DNA of 64,000 nucleotides. It comes from Trichoplusia ni. Taxonomy: Eukaryota; Arthropoda; Insecta; Lepidoptera; Noctuidae. The notes under the pieces were generated by a model. It worked only from the letters and a program-made list of their open reading frames with translations. It was not told the DNA's origin and did no database searches. Location: the NCBI RefSeq assembly GCF_003590095.1, contig NC_039502.1, forward strand, positions 2,480,001 to 2,544,000, read 5' to 3'. Position 1 is the stretch's first letter. Each line of letters opens with the position of its first letter. The translations under genes and the position numbers were made by a program. Of this stretch, positions 51,291 to 64,000 are shown in pieces.

Positions 51291-51695
51291 CACGGTGATT
51301 TTTTAGTCGTCTTACAAAAGCAGCCCAGTTCATGTATCGGACGTAAAATACCCCTACGCGCAATTATTATTTTTTTATCATCAACTAAGATACTTATTAT
51401 CTTAGTTGATGATAAAAAGACGAAGAAAAATTAAGCAAGAAAAATCTGAAATATACTCTTAAAAATTATAAAAACGCCGCCGCCCGCGCCCCTCACCATT
51501 GCTACAAGGGTCGGACCGCGCTCGCAACAGAGCTGTGTTTCTAAAAAACTACGAATTGCATCATAATATTGAATAAAAATTGCACTTTAAATTTATTCAA
51601 ATCTCATAAATACCTATTTTTTTATCATAAACGTGTTCTAGTCATTGGATACATGAACTGGGCTGCTTTTGTAAGACGACAAAAAAATCACGGTG
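51291..51695. mobile_element. 405-bp MITE with long terminal inverted repeats
   Basis: The left end CACGGTGATTTTTTAGTCGT continues through CTTACAAAAGCAGCCCAGTT. The right end is its inverse complement over about 49 bp with about two mismatches. TA flanks both ends (51,289-51,290 and 51,696-51,697), as for Tc1/mariner-type insertion. There is no transposase, so it is non-autonomous. The middle holds a perfect 21-bp hairpin at 51,372-51,418 and a GC-rich segment at 51,475-51,530. Confidence 0.88.
51372..51418. repeat. Perfect 21-bp hairpin inside the MITE
   Basis: The arms 51,372-51,392 and 51,398-51,418 are exact inverse complements around a 5-base loop (CTTAT). The arm core reads ATCATCAACTAAGATA. 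Confidence 0.9.
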
Positions 51696-54600
51696 TATCA
51701 TTCGCAACTCAATTAAACTTTAACACTACATATCGATACACTAAGAAATAACTTTCCAACAGATTTCTGTCCTCTACAGTGACATAAGTAATGTCAATTA
51801 TATTCGTTAATAGTGCAAATTATCCTACTAACGCTAATTGCTCTTTACAGAATCACAAATAATTTTATACCCAGAAATGCCAATAAACATGAGAGCTTTA
51901 ATAGGTGCTTAAACAGTATCTCACAATGAAAAGAGAAAACGCCTATAGTAAGCTCTTTGTAAAACAAGAAAATGACATAGCACATTAGTTAGATAATAAA
52001 ACGTAGGTACGCCTTTCATGTACATGTATAAATTTAGTAATATATGCGAAGGAAAGGAGTGAATGTCGAGATTACGAGAATATTTAACTAATTTATACAA
52101 ACGAAAGCCAATTTTTATGTTATTGGTAATACGCGCGTTAATTCGATCTCAAAAAAGGCGTAGGCTTTAATAGGCATATTTCTGTCATAAATTTAAAGGT
52201 TATGAATTAAATTACATAAAACAAAGGATTTATTATCTTTTGATATAATTTTGTATATTACGCATTTATTTGTCTTAAATTACACTGTAATTGCTTTTAA
52301 GTACGAGATTTTGATTTACTATGACTGCCTGAACGATAAAGTACTGTCACGAGCAAAATGTCAAATCTATTACCTGTTACAGACACGAGGAAGACGCTTT
52401 ATTATGAGAATTTAGTCGGAGCACTATAACTTGTTTACGTTCCTAAAGCCTAGTGATAAACAAATGGAAATAAGTCAAAGACGTAGATCATAAATTATAT
52501 TCAGCTGCAAAATTGAATGTTTAATAAGCCTATTTTTTATGAGTTTGACAGTACACCACACGAGGCACACATTCCCTTTCCTAATTAAGTATAGAAAATT
52601 ATTGTTCCGCACACATATGAAAGGGTATTTTTATTACTTCCAGATAAACTTCGTTTCTCACACGTTGTACGTAACAGATTTGACTGTTATCAGTACTTAG
52701 CTTTCTAGATTCACAGGATTATTGCACCCTCATCTCATGACTAAGCTTAAGTAACTTTAGAAAGCTTGTTACATATTAGACACTCATGCTCGCTTCACTA
52801 TCCTAAACATGCACAAAATATGACTTCTAAGTAAGAGTGAGATTTCTTCGTTTGTGCGGTTTTGATAGAAAAAATATTATATACAATATAAACATGTTTT
52901 TTAATATTGTAACTGCTACGGGTTTAGTTTGGTTTCGTTTACTAATATAAACCGATTATTAGTAACAATATAAATTAAATTAGTAAAAGTAGTGTATTAA
53001 GGAATCGATAAACATAATTTTAACGCATCGTGTACAACACGCAGTTCATTAAGTGTTTCCTTTAGTTTTCTATCCGAATTGCAAAAGGGATTATTAAAGT
53101 ATAATAATTACAGAATACGACACTGTTCTGATTACTTCGTCCGATGGCCTTTGCGGTCTTAATTTCCTTTTTATACTTCCAGTTTTAGATGGAGCAAGCA
53201 TTTTTAAATTTCAAGCAAAATTTTATATATTATCACTTTATAACATACCGTAGCGTAGACAAAAATCACTTCACATCACATCTTTGTGGATGATTTGCAA
53301 ACAATACGCAATTAAAACAGGCATTGTGGATGCCTGTAGTAAGTATAAAATCTGCTAACTTTATCGCGGAAACTTTAAACAATCAAAATAAATATTCAAA
53401 TGACAAAGAATACAAAAAACTACTCAGACCTGTTACTAGGGACGTAAGTAATATTTGTTCCATACGTACATCGGATGCAATCTATAGTATTCAGCTGTCT
53501 ATGTGACCAAATATAATAACAAATGTTCAACAAAGGACAAACCCTTCAAATTAATAAAAAGTAACATTAAACGACTTTCATCCAATATAAACTTCGCAAC
53601 TACTTTAAACAAGTATTTATAGTTTAATTTTTACGGTAATACTCTACGCTATTGCGATAGTAATTTAATTAGGCAAGGCGTGTTATAACAACATTGTCAC
53701 GATGCACCAACCGCCAACCGCAAGCGTGCTTCTGCACACTTTACACTAAACTTAATTCAGCTACTTAAATTGTTAATGACTTGTCGTGTCCCGCGGTTTT
53801 GTCGCTCTTTTTTCACAGGTTATAAGTCAAGGTATATCGAAAAAATTTATCATAAACAAGTTTTTCTATATTCTGCAAATTCTTAGATGTTCTGTGTTAG
53901 TTTATTTAATTATATTCTCATTATACTACTGTCTGAGCTTTAAAAGAGACAGCGATCCGTTTCAACATTTTTTCTCAGGGTAGACATATAGATAATGTAA
54001 TTCTAGCATTCTCAAAAATATGTATTAGTTACTTATACGTAGTTACATTTATCATAGAAACGTAAAATTTGCGTCAAGAATTGGGTGACTAATAAACTGG
54101 TTATTTTATAATACTTTATTATTTATTTATGTATTTTCTATCATTCTATAAACTAGCTTTAACTCTTCGTTTGAATTTAAATAAAAATATTACGTTACGT
54201 TCAGTAAATGTATTTCTTCAAAGCGTGTTAAACTGTGATTTCACGTTTGGAATTGTGAATTTCATAATCACTTCTGATTAAGTGATTATTGTCTTCACGG
54301 TTACAGTACGCTTTGAATAGTACAATTCTTAAAATTATTTTCAGTATTTAAATTACAGGCCTTTGTACTTGAGTTTGTTAACTAAAACTACTTAACTGTT
54401 GTTAAACTAGTGCAGTTGTAAACATGGTTTATTACTGCCAAGTGAAAGCACAATTTCCATAAAATGTACCAATATTTGGACCACTTTTATTAATGTCTTC
54501 ACCGTTTGTCAGTGGTGGGTATTTTAATAATAAACAAGGTACATACATATAACTTTGAAAAAGTCTCATTAGTACTTTATAAATATCCAGATACAGAATC

Positions 54601-55595
54601 AAACAATAAACTCAATAAATACAAGCTTCTCATGATTTATTACTTTAACTTTTATAAATTCTGAAATAAATAAAAAAGTGCAAAAATTAATTAACATAAA
54701 TATTACATTATCATTGAAGTACGAAGTATATTTATTTATTTTATTGACCGTGTTGTAGTAGTATTTTCTCACAACATTTATGAATTACAGATGAACAATG
54801 TTGGATTACAATAATCGTGACATGCTTGGAATAATAACAAATAATGTATGAATGGTAATTTAGTGTTGGCGGAAAAATAATAATGCGTAGATCTAGTATT
54901 GATATAAGGTTATTACATACGCCTATGAAAGCAAAAGCAGTAGGCATCGTAGTACCGTTCACTAGAAATATCTCGACTTTTCACTAGTTTTTAGTTTAAT
55001 TAAAACATGAATATAAGCCAACACTTTTTACTTGACATACTATACATATTATTATATACCGCGAAAGACTTTGAATCATAGTAAATAACCTTATTTAAGA
55101 ACTCATTCTTGAAAACCAAAGATTTAAAATCGATACTCTTATAAAACAATATAGCATTATGTACCTACGTTACACACATAATTGGTAAATAACTCGTCGT
55201 TTCGTGCAAGCTCTAAAAAGCTTGAAAATATGAAACATTACTGCCCACACATCCACGCCCTTACAAGCATTTTTTAATCAAATAACCACCTTTTATGGTG
55301 TATTGTATTAAAAGCAGTAACCCTGTAACAATGAGTTACAAAATATGAGCGGAAGGCAGGGGTCGTCACTCATATCACCTTGTCATCAACTGCTTACCTT
55401 GAACGCCTCGGTGCACCGTCAAGGTGTTACAGAAATGTTGTTAATCTCTGCTAACTTCACACTCTAAATATGGCAGTGGTACAATAAAGAGAATTATTGT
55501 CATGTTTAAATGTATGGTTGTCAAAGTAACATTTATTGAGCTATATCTGTGTGATTTTGGTTTGTTGCTAAATTCAAGTTCTACATTTCGAACTG
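51696..55595. other. Non-coding stretch
   Basis: I see no supported gene. A CpG-richer patch at 53,690-53,810 (AACCGCCAACCGCAAGCG) could be regulatory. A minus-strand donor-like site (TTCAAG|GTAAGC) lies near 55,396. Confidence 0.4.
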
Positions 55596-55617
55596 ACATT
55601 GGAACTAGTTCCAATGT
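55596..55617. repeat. 22-bp perfect palindrome
   Basis: ACATTGGAACT is followed at once by its inverse complement AGTTCCAATGT. It lies just upstream of the decayed SINE and may be part of it or mark its insertion. Confidence 0.8.
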
Positions 55618-55639
55618 AGGTATAGGTCAACACGCCAAA

Positions 55640-55800
55640 TACAATACAAGCGACGTAACGGATTTGATCCCCGCCGAGGAAAAAGTATGTTGTACGAATG
55701 CTTGCCCTGAGTCTAGGTGTCTTTGAGCTTGTGACTTGAATGATTGTTATCTTCCCTGCGACACAGGTATTAAAATCTCAGTGAGAGGGAAGTTTTATGA
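55640..55800 (+). mobile_element. Decayed tRNA-derived SINE
   Basis: GTAACGGATTTGATCCCCGC resembles a decayed B box with the GATCCCCGCC context seen in lepidopteran SINEs. It is followed by TGCTTGCCCTGAGTCTAGG and TGTCTTTGAGC, then CTGCGACACAGG and a run of matching tail motifs. It is more diverged than the 50.6-kb copy and of a different family. Confidence 0.5.
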
Positions 55801-56089
55801 ATAAAATTTTGGCAATAGTACAACAAGATACCTTTGTCGTAATAAACATAGCCTGTGTTTAATGGATATGAAAGCTCCAATGTACGAGGTAAATTAAAAC
55901 TTCTTGCTACTAAACGTCATCATGATATTATTTAGTTTTTTAGTAGACTCTCATGATTAATACCGCCCCCAAGGCAAGTGTCATTTGCATAGTCGTTAAC
56001 ACTGATCGATCTTAAATGTACAAGAGTAATAAAATGATCTTGTTTTCAAAAATAAATGTCAAGGAAACTATCACCGTTTTTTAAGAAAT

Positions 56090-56400
56090 TACAGTCGTGG
56101 AAGAGATAGGAGCCTCCATACGATCGACTCCAGATGGTTTACGTCGTCTCGTTTCACAATCCTATTCTTTTCCCACCTATTTTAGGGTCGGCTTCCAGGT
56201 TAACCAGATGCAGCTAAGTACGAGTGTTTTACAAGGAGCGACTGAATGTCTAGCTGTTACGACTGTCAAAGATGTGTAAATAACAGCCGGGGCCTTCTGC
56301 AACACGAAGGACGAAATCGTTATGACATAGAAAGAAGGACCAGCGCGGCGGTAGCTTCAATAGTAGACTGACCGAAAGACTGACACAAGATTTTATTTAA
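56090..56400 (+). repeat. Dispersed lepidopteran repeat
   Basis: TTTTAGGGTCGGCTTCCAGG, then ACCAGATGCAGCTAAGTACG and GTGTTTTACAAGGAGCGACT, form a sequence block found repeatedly in lepidopteran introns. The 60-codon open frame at 56,097-56,279 is part of this repeat, not a gene. Confidence 0.65.
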
Positions 56401-59359
56401 TATAGTTATATAAATTGTTTGACTTTCAAGAGTGCCATATACTGGTCTTATTGAAATAAAGAACTTCACTTTTGACCGACCGAATTAAGTGTAGCTTAAC
56501 CTGGGATGATCAACTTGTGTAGTTGTAGTTTAGTCCCTCGCCATCGCGCTTACACAATCAAAATGGTGCTACTTTAAGAAATGATGGTAGGATCCTTGGT
56601 ATCTATATCGTTGATGCAATATTAAACTGTATAAATACAAGCTAGTTACACAGCGATCGATACCATAAATGAATTCTTGTAACGCAATGATTAATTCCGA
56701 TATTTATTGAGTAAGTGACCATCTTTATCGATAGCTGCTGTGGCAACATCCTCGGGTCATAGGCCTGAATTAAATGGACTAAATTCTTGAATTCAATATG
56801 GTGAAAAAAGTGGCTATAATCTATGTCCATGAATGTTTTATATTAAATTGACCATTGACTGAATTCGATTCTACACTATCATCAATTAAATACATCAGAA
56901 ATTTTATTAAATAGTTGTTGAGAATGATTTTCTTGTTCCAATAATATTATTTATTTATTTAATACAGTATGGAAGGCTTACAGCTAAATACAATTCTAAT
57001 AAAAAACAGTTTGTACAAAAGTGAGCCAATTACAAGCCTTCGCTTATAGGAGATCGCATAGCAATTAATGTTTTGTGAGCAAAAATAGTCTAAGTGATTA
57101 TTGTGAAAATAATCCAAAATGAAAGTAGTCTATTCGCCCATTTCATGTAAATCAAATAAGGGCGAATCGACTACTAAGCCAGAACAATCGGATTAACCTT
57201 CAGTTTTAAAGTTACAGTAAAATAACATCTTACACGTACTCGCTATTAAAGCCTACAACAAACCAATTAAAAAATCTCAATAAACTAATACTATTGAAAG
57301 GGCACAACAATTACAAGTACAAACGTGCAAGTCGTGCTCTAGAAGCAGATAGCTTTTATAACAAATACGATTAATTAATTTATGTACGAAGATTGTTTAA
57401 TTGACGCTCGGACAATTAAAACCTTTTTGATGATACAGGTTGTAAAAAATATGCATAAAATGGTCGGGTTATGTTTTATTTTCATTTTAAATTTTTGTTT
57501 TCTTTTTTCAATCTGGGAAATCTTATCAATGTTGCCAGTCAGAAAAAGGGTAAGAAACTAAAAAATTAAAAGGGTTTGAACATAAAACTTACAAGTGGAT
57601 TAGTCGCCCTTTTTATAAGTCAATAAAATGCGCGAATATATTTCTGGCAACTTTCTTTTTTTTTTGTACGACCAGCCTAAAAGAATATTTTTAGTTATTG
57701 TATGTTGTTTTTTGTTCCCATTTCAATGCATGGAGTAGGATCCTTTGCTCCCTTAAGAAAAATATTTTCTAAACAGTTGTTATTGATCACTCTTAGAAAA
57801 CGTGTCATGTTTTAATTTTTAATTGACTGTTTCTTTCCACGAGAATATTATTAACACACTGTACATTGTGCATAGAAGGCTAACGAACCTAAAACGAGCG
57901 CACGAATTACTACACTTTAATATCTATCAATAAAACAAATACGTGATCAAAAGGGCATAGCGTAATAACTATAAATAACTATGTTTATACACATTTATAG
58001 GTAACTAGCTAACGGCTGTATCGTGATGTTGAAGCTACAAAAACTACTAACCAAGAAATAGTTTTCTTGTTTTCATCTACATAGAATAAATAACCTTTAG
58101 CTGTTACCACGAGGTCTATCATCTCTTCTTATGCTAAGACTTGCAGTGGTGCGAGCGAAACGGTACTCTCTCTCACAAATGCGTCGTTCTCACTTTGATA
58201 CGTGATTGCAAGACCCGAAATGTCAATATTACCAATGTATTACAAAATACTATACATTTTGTATATCGACACATTATATGTAGTTTATGGAATTGAAAAA
58301 ATAAACACGCACATTTAATACATTTAAATGATAAAACAATTTGACATAAGAAAAGGCATTGCATGAGTGAGTATTTAAAGAATCGTCCAATCACCTCTAC
58401 AGGTTAGAAAAAAAGCACAGTAAGTATTAAATAGACAAAGGTTTGCATACTTGTACTTGTATAGGAAAACGTGTAAGCATGGAATTAATTAATCAGGAAG
58501 GTTAGTTTCAAATTATAATGATATAATACATTATTAAACTTAAAAAATAAGTGGCCACGATTAAGCGCATTTAAATAAATACTTCACATTAATTTAATGA
58601 GCGTAAAAGGAATTCAATCGTGATTGATTGTGTTGTAAATTAAAATGTAGAGCACGTTATTGAAATTTCAATAAAAAATCTGTAGTATAACTACCACCTC
58701 CACTTGCCACAATGATTTACAAAAATCAATCATACTGCCTTGTAATAAAGACCTCTTATTGGTAAGTGTAAATATTGAGTTAGAAAAATAGAGTCGGAAG
58801 TGAACAAACAAAAGACATCTCAGCGTGCGAGTAGGAAGAATAAAGTTACGAGATTGTGTGAAAAGACAATTACAAAAATTATGTAAGCCAATGAAGGAGA
58901 TAGTTGCGCGCCTTGAGACAAGATACGATCGATTTACACCTCACACAACGATACCGCATACAAAAGCTTTACGAGAAAAATACCTACTTCAAATACACCG
59001 GGGCTTAGTCACCTATTATAATGTACCTAATCCGTTAATAATAACCTAGTTACTACTGCATTTATCACTTCCTGTTACTCTTTTTTGTGGGGAAACGTGT
59101 TAGATGTCGACTGATTTTTTGATCAGATAAAAGAAACAGTTCAACACTTAATAATCACAGTGACAGCTACAACGCAAGATTGATTTATGAGGTCCTTCAA
59201 ATAAGGTCAATGTCATCATTTGTTCGGCTGAAAATATTTTTGTGGTTTTATTGAACAACCACTCGCAATACAGATTGCAGAAGTAGAGATTTCTTAATAC
59301 ATAAACGTACATAAGTATTCTATCGGCATATCTAGGAGTGATGTGCAAACTCGCTAAGT
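56401..59359. other. Non-coding stretch
   Basis: I see no supported gene. It contains a 16-bp inverted repeat at 57,124-57,175 and a plus-strand patch at 58,140-58,190 weakly like the short dispersed repeat. A TATAAAAAGGGCGAC motif reads on the minus strand near 57,610. Confidence 0.4.
57124..57175. repeat. Inverted repeat, 16-bp arms
   Basis: AGTAGTCTATTCGCCC (57,124-57,139) and GGGCGAATCGACTACT (57,160-57,175) are inverse complements at 15 of 16 positions around a 20-base spacer. Confidence 0.75.
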
Positions 59360-59610
59360 AGTAGCTACGATTCCGCGCTACGATTTCCCGGAATAGCGTT
59401 TGGAATCGTGTAATCGAGCGGTGTATCTCGATTCAACCGATGTGCGATTACATAACATGGCGTCTGCATCGTCCAACATGTTCAAAGCGCATTTAAGTTT
59501 CACTTTCGAGTGAGTTACAGTTTCGCCGTATGTCGTCCGCCAGTACACGCTCCGAATCGCGCGAACATCGATAACGCTTCGATTTCGGAACCGGTAATCG
59601 ATTGCAAGCT
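59360..59610. promoter_or_regulatory. CpG-rich patch with a cluster of CGATT motifs
   Basis: Within about 110 bp (59,365-59,475) the hexamer-like CGATT or its complement AATCG appears about seven times (TACGATTCC, TACGATTTC, GAATCGTGTAATCGAG, CTCGATTC, GCGATTAC). It is followed by many CpGs up to 59,605, in DNA where CpG is otherwise sparse. This could be an enhancer or a distal promoter. No gene start is demonstrated. Confidence 0.35.
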
Positions 59611-62600
59611 CTCCAATTTTATGCTAACAATGCAAGTCTTGATTGCAATACTTAACAAAACTCACGCAATTATTTATGTAAATGATATACGAAGCGGTAA
59701 TTACTGAAGTTTAGAGACTACGGCCGTCTAATATGCGGCGACTTATTAACTGCATTTGTGCGTGTTCGTGCATTTTTTAATAAAATAAACATAAATTATT
59801 ATGTTGCGAAACGAATTATGAAATTAAAGGAAAATGGCTTAAGCAATAAATCATTTAGACTTTTGGGAAAACATTAAATTATTAACTTTTTGTATCGGCT
59901 CTATATATCAATGTAGCAATTAGTCAAAACTACAAACAGCTCTTAATGAAGCGCGAGCACACGAGGATAATAAATTATATGCATACATTATGTTTAACCC
60001 GATAAATTGACACGCAAAACGCATGTTCAGTTACTCGTATCATTGCAATTTTGTTCTTGACCCACATTTATCAGCACAAATGTCAAATGTTTGATCCATT
60101 ATTTGGCAGGGCAGATCGGTGAAAGTATTTCATCACTTAGCGGGTGATTGACACGAGCCGAGTTAAATGCCATTTGTCCAAGGTTGGCGCCCATTGTTTG
60201 ACGTGTCAGCAACGCCCGCTTCACCGAGCCTGTTGGTAATACTTTAATGTATGGACGTGTATGATACTCATAAATTATGAACGATTTGCATACTCCTAAG
60301 TAAGGTTCTAGCGTAATGACTCTATTCGTATGAAATGAGTCTTTGGCTAAGCGTTAGCTTACGACCTTTTTGTTTATATTTCTCAAGATGATATCGATAT
60401 TTACTGAGTACTTAATATTCTGTTAGAAGTACTTTAAGAGGTACTGTCGTTAAAGACGACTTTTACTTTCTCGACTCTTAACCTCTTACCTTTCTTTAGA
60501 AAGTTTCCGTAAATTATTCCTTCATTTATTTATACCCATTACTCATTGGTCATTAAGATCACATTCCTTTAAAAAACACAGTTTAAAATAACAATTCATA
60601 AACAATGTATAAAACATTGGAAAAGCCGACATTCCTTTTTTCACGGTCTATGACATGTAGTCATGAACGTTACATTGTATTTAAATAGTCATGCAATTAC
60701 AATAAAATTCAAATGGGCAGAAAAATGCGGTTTCTTTGCTTAAAAAACAAAACAAACAATCCAACCCAACTGACACTTACTTGTCACATGTGAAAAGATA
60801 TATTTTGTGTAACTAATGTCGCCTACTTTCTTAACTTACGTAAATCTCAGTTAAAATATTAAAGCATTAATGAAATAACGACCTAATCGACATTGCAATA
60901 GAGCGGTATATGGTTATTGAAATGAGACAAGTGACATTAAAATCTTATTAGGACAAAATCAAACTTGTATTAGGATTTTCAGATTAATATATTTGAAGCG
61001 ATTTGTATTTACATTCTGAGCTTTATTAATTAGAGTTTAACATGTCCGCTTGGAAGTAAAGATTAATGTTCGCTTATAACATTTTAATTGCGGATTAACT
61101 GAAGTTAATCTGAGCGAATCAGGAAGTGAGAATGTTATGTCCGTAACATTTAAGGCGAGATGCATTTGTTTTTTATGCAACACGACTTAAAAGAATTAAA
61201 TAAAAAACAGCAAGATTTAAAACTAAGGCATGAAGATGTATTCAATTGCTCATTTAATCGCGCGAAAATCATTTGAAAAAGTAAAATTGAAAATGGAAAA
61301 GTGCCTGAATGTCTTAATCTTTTAATACTTAAAAAAACTTACCTTCCGACAACCTATCGCATTTGTTTTATAAAGGTAGATGCTGGGTGTTGACATTTAG
61401 TACGTATTTTCCGACCAGTAATATTCTTGCTCTACATTTCACGTATCAAAATATTAGGCTGTATATATAAATAGTTATGCGTCAATAAACAATCTGCTTA
61501 AAAACCGGTTCCATTCAAAATTAAGCAATGAGGTTAAACTCAATTCGTATTTATAAATATTCATATATCTTTTTATTATCCTTTTGAGTTGTGGGTCAAC
61601 GATCGAATCGATGCATTAATAATAATGACTATTATTATTAAAACATGAACACGTTTTTTTACATAGGTACATTAATTGAGAATCTATTGTAATCATTTGG
61701 ATTAATTATTTTCTCATCAATGGGTTTACTACTACCTCATAAGTAGGAATGCATTTGTTACAGATGTGGAAGCGAGACAGAGTACTCAAGATAGTAGAGC
61801 ACCGTCTCACTTCTACAAATGTAGCCGTCTCACTTTAAACATGATAGTAGACGCCAGCAATGTTTTTGCCGTTCTAAGGGTCATTGCAAATCAAAAGGTA
61901 CACTTAAGATGTTATTAGCCTTTTTATAGGTAATTCTTAAGATAATAAGGATTTATTTAAATCATTAATTTGTAATGAACTTTAAAATGTGATTTGTAAA
62001 TCATAAACACATTTTTTTATCATGAACAACACTTTTAGCGTTTGCATATGATTTCTGAAGATGCCAAAAGTGGGTACTTTTATTTTTTAATGCTTACTGA
62101 ATTCCTTTATTTAGACAACCTAACACTTTTGTTTTGAAATAAAACTCATGTTTTTACACGTTACTCTTGAATGCTGTAAGCAAAAATAATTTACCAAGTT
62201 ACCACTTAAGATATCATAGGAGAACTTGGAAATAGCTTCACTTCAGATCAGCTTAATTTACATTTGGACGCATTTTGTACTAATCCATTCATTTACTCAT
62301 ACATAACCCTTATGTTCTTGATCAAATACATTAAATAATAAGTCCACTTAACCCAACACGCCAGTTTTTCACAATTTAATCATTTATCAGTCTCAACTTT
62401 TACCACGCTTTATTCACAAAAAAGTTTTAAATCGATTTACGAAATAACTCTGGTGTTATTAAAAAGAAACGTTGACAATACAACAAAATGACGCATGAAA
62501 AAATACGATCATCTTTCATATGTCATTAAGGAAAAAGGTTTACGAACTCTGCGGTTTCTCTGTTTATTTAGCATTCCGTAGGGATCGAGGTGTTTACTTT

Positions 62601-62622
62601 GCAAGGAATTTTTATCACTTAC
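59611..62622. other. Non-coding stretch
   Basis: I see no supported gene. A patch at 60,150-60,235 has inverted TGACACG ... CGTGTCA and several CpGs. A strong minus-strand donor (TCGGAAG|GTAAGTTTT) ends at 61,343 and could belong to a non-coding exon. Copy 3 of the short repeat is at 61,766-61,830. Confidence 0.4.
61766..61830 (+). repeat. Short dispersed repeat, copy 3 (plus)
   Basis: GTGGAAGCGAGACAGAGTAC, then TAGAGCACCGTCTCACTTCT, aligns with copies 1 and 2. Confidence 0.5.
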
Positions 62623-62670
62623 ATCTACAGTGACATGGACAGTCAAGCACATAATGAGTAGTACAGTCAT
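62623..62670 (-). CDS. Candidate first coding exon with signal peptide
   Basis: On the minus strand an ATG in good insect context (GTTACAAAATGACT) opens 16 codons, MTVLLIMCLTVHVTVD. These form a hydrophobic core typical of a short signal peptide, then a near-perfect splice donor GAT|GTAAGTGA in phase 0. It lies on the same strand as the unrecognised secreted-type gene at 15 kb. The phases do not match directly: that last exon needs an upstream exon ending in phase 1, so at least one middle exon would be required, and I did not find it. It may equally belong to another gene whose next exon I missed, or be chance. Confidence 0.35.
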
Positions 62671-64000
62671 TTTGTAACAAAGGAATAAATTCAATTATAG
62701 TAATTTGTTGTCTGAATTCATGTGCTTCATTGTACTTGTGTAGTTCACAGTTGAAAATACATACTATGACTAATGTTAACGATGTTCATTTATTTTACCT
62801 GTCAAGATGTCACGTTATAAACTAGCATAAAAAAGCCTTCACGAAGATAATTGCCTAATTGATGTCACTCGTGTTCTCTCGTGTCAGAATAAACCTTTAA
62901 TTATGTCAATCTTATTTGATGAAAAGTTTTAATAAATACACACCAAAAGTCAATGTAAATATTTATTAAAGGAACATTTGCTCAGAAGTCTTACCCCGAT
63001 CAAATTACAGGTATTTAAATATAAATATGGCGCTTACTCTGAAGTTATGATGATTACATTGCCTACCTTAAAAACAACACGGTTTATGCCAAGAAGGAAT
63101 TTAATTACCAGTTACAAACTGAATTTATAATCAAGAAGGTATTAACTTTTGCAGCATCTCTTAAGGTGACGTTTATGTGGAATGTAAGATAATTCATGAA
63201 ATATGTATTTCATATCATTAATACCTTTTTCGAACTTTATTCTCCTCTAAAGGCAATCAAGGAGGTTGGATATCGCAACCACAAAAATGTTTTTTTTCTA
63301 ATGTAACGTAATCCGGCCAGTTCCTCTTTAAATTTCGAACGTGAATAGACAAAAGTAATAATTACTCGTAATTAATAAACGCATTGGTAGAGACAATGAT
63401 CTAAAATGACGTGGCGAAAGTTAGAACTTAGCGAATTATATTTCTAACATTGCTTAATATCCGTGACTAGCTTTTTGTGCATGCATAATCTGGCTTTGAC
63501 AATCGCTTGAATAGTTGACAATAATTACTGTAGGCGAATTCCAGTATCGCTTATTCACAAGTTCTTACTCAGTATCTACAAGCTAGGTCTGTATCAAGAT
63601 TTAAATGAAAAGCCGTTGTCAATAGCAAAAAATGAATGATTAAGTAATTTTTAAGGAAATATTACGTAGTAAAATGTTAGTTTGAAGTTAAAAATAATAT
63701 AAAATATAAAATAATAGTTACCGATTAGCCCACTAGAAATTAATGATAAGTTTTATGGTTATTTTTAATTATAAAATAATTTTTATTCTAATAACATAAC
63801 GAAATTCTATTTTAATAAAATAAACATATCTGAAGATTACGATACACAAAAAGAAAAAAATGTTTTACAACAAAGGCATGTACAAACTGTTTTAATGAGT
63901 ATAAATATAAATAACAGTTATAACTAACAAACGTTTCGCAACAACCAGTTTTAAACTAGTTCAGTTTGGGTGTGCTGCTAATTTGCCTAACTAACAAAGA
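62671..64000. other. Non-coding stretch at the right edge
   Basis: This is AT-rich sequence with no supported exon. If the candidate exon at 62.6 kb is real, its leader and promoter would lie here. No TATA box or clear initiator is evident. Confidence 0.4.

Noticed and set aside
56097..56279. 60-codon open frame as a small gene
   Set aside because: It lies inside a dispersed lepidopteran repeat block.
1..64000. CRISPR arrays, bacterial operons, origins
   Set aside because: The window is eukaryotic; no regularly spaced direct repeats or prokaryotic gene organisation were seen.

Overview
The window is nuclear DNA from an insect, most likely a moth or butterfly. The genes are split by GT-AG introns, the DNA is AT-rich, and the repeats match types common in Lepidoptera: a tRNA-derived SINE, LINE tails, and short dispersed elements. 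The species cannot be named from the sequence alone.

The left 16 kb holds the genes. RpS30 (the FAU-type ubiquitin-like/S30 fusion) runs leftward and leaves the window before its S30 part. Nus1 (the cis-prenyltransferase subunit also called NgBR) runs rightward from about 0.9 kb away, so the two are divergent. Pnisr (a Ser/Arg-rich nuclear protein) runs leftward in 11 coding exons from 13,812 to 4,811. Its poly(A) signal lies about 30 bp from the likely Nus1 poly(A) signal, so the two genes meet tail to tail. Upstream of Pnisr on the same strand is the last coding exon (14,975-15,846) of an unrecognised gene whose earlier exons are far away or outside the window.

The right 48 kb (15.85-64 kb) has no intact gene that I can support. 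It is either intergenic or the huge intron(s) of the unrecognised gene. A possible signal-peptide first exon on the same strand lies at 62,623-62,670, but its phase does not join directly to the last exon. The desert also holds a 405-bp MITE with an internal perfect hairpin, one SINE, one decayed SINE, several older repeats, foldback sequences, and CpG-rich patches that could be regulatory.

The least expected content is a broken coding sequence on the minus strand at about 32.29-33.33 kb. It has several in-frame stops and frame changes but keeps a clear coding pattern. Weaker coding-like pieces in both orientations flank it. A fossil stretch of a DNA virus or another intronless element is one explanation, but I could not identify any family.
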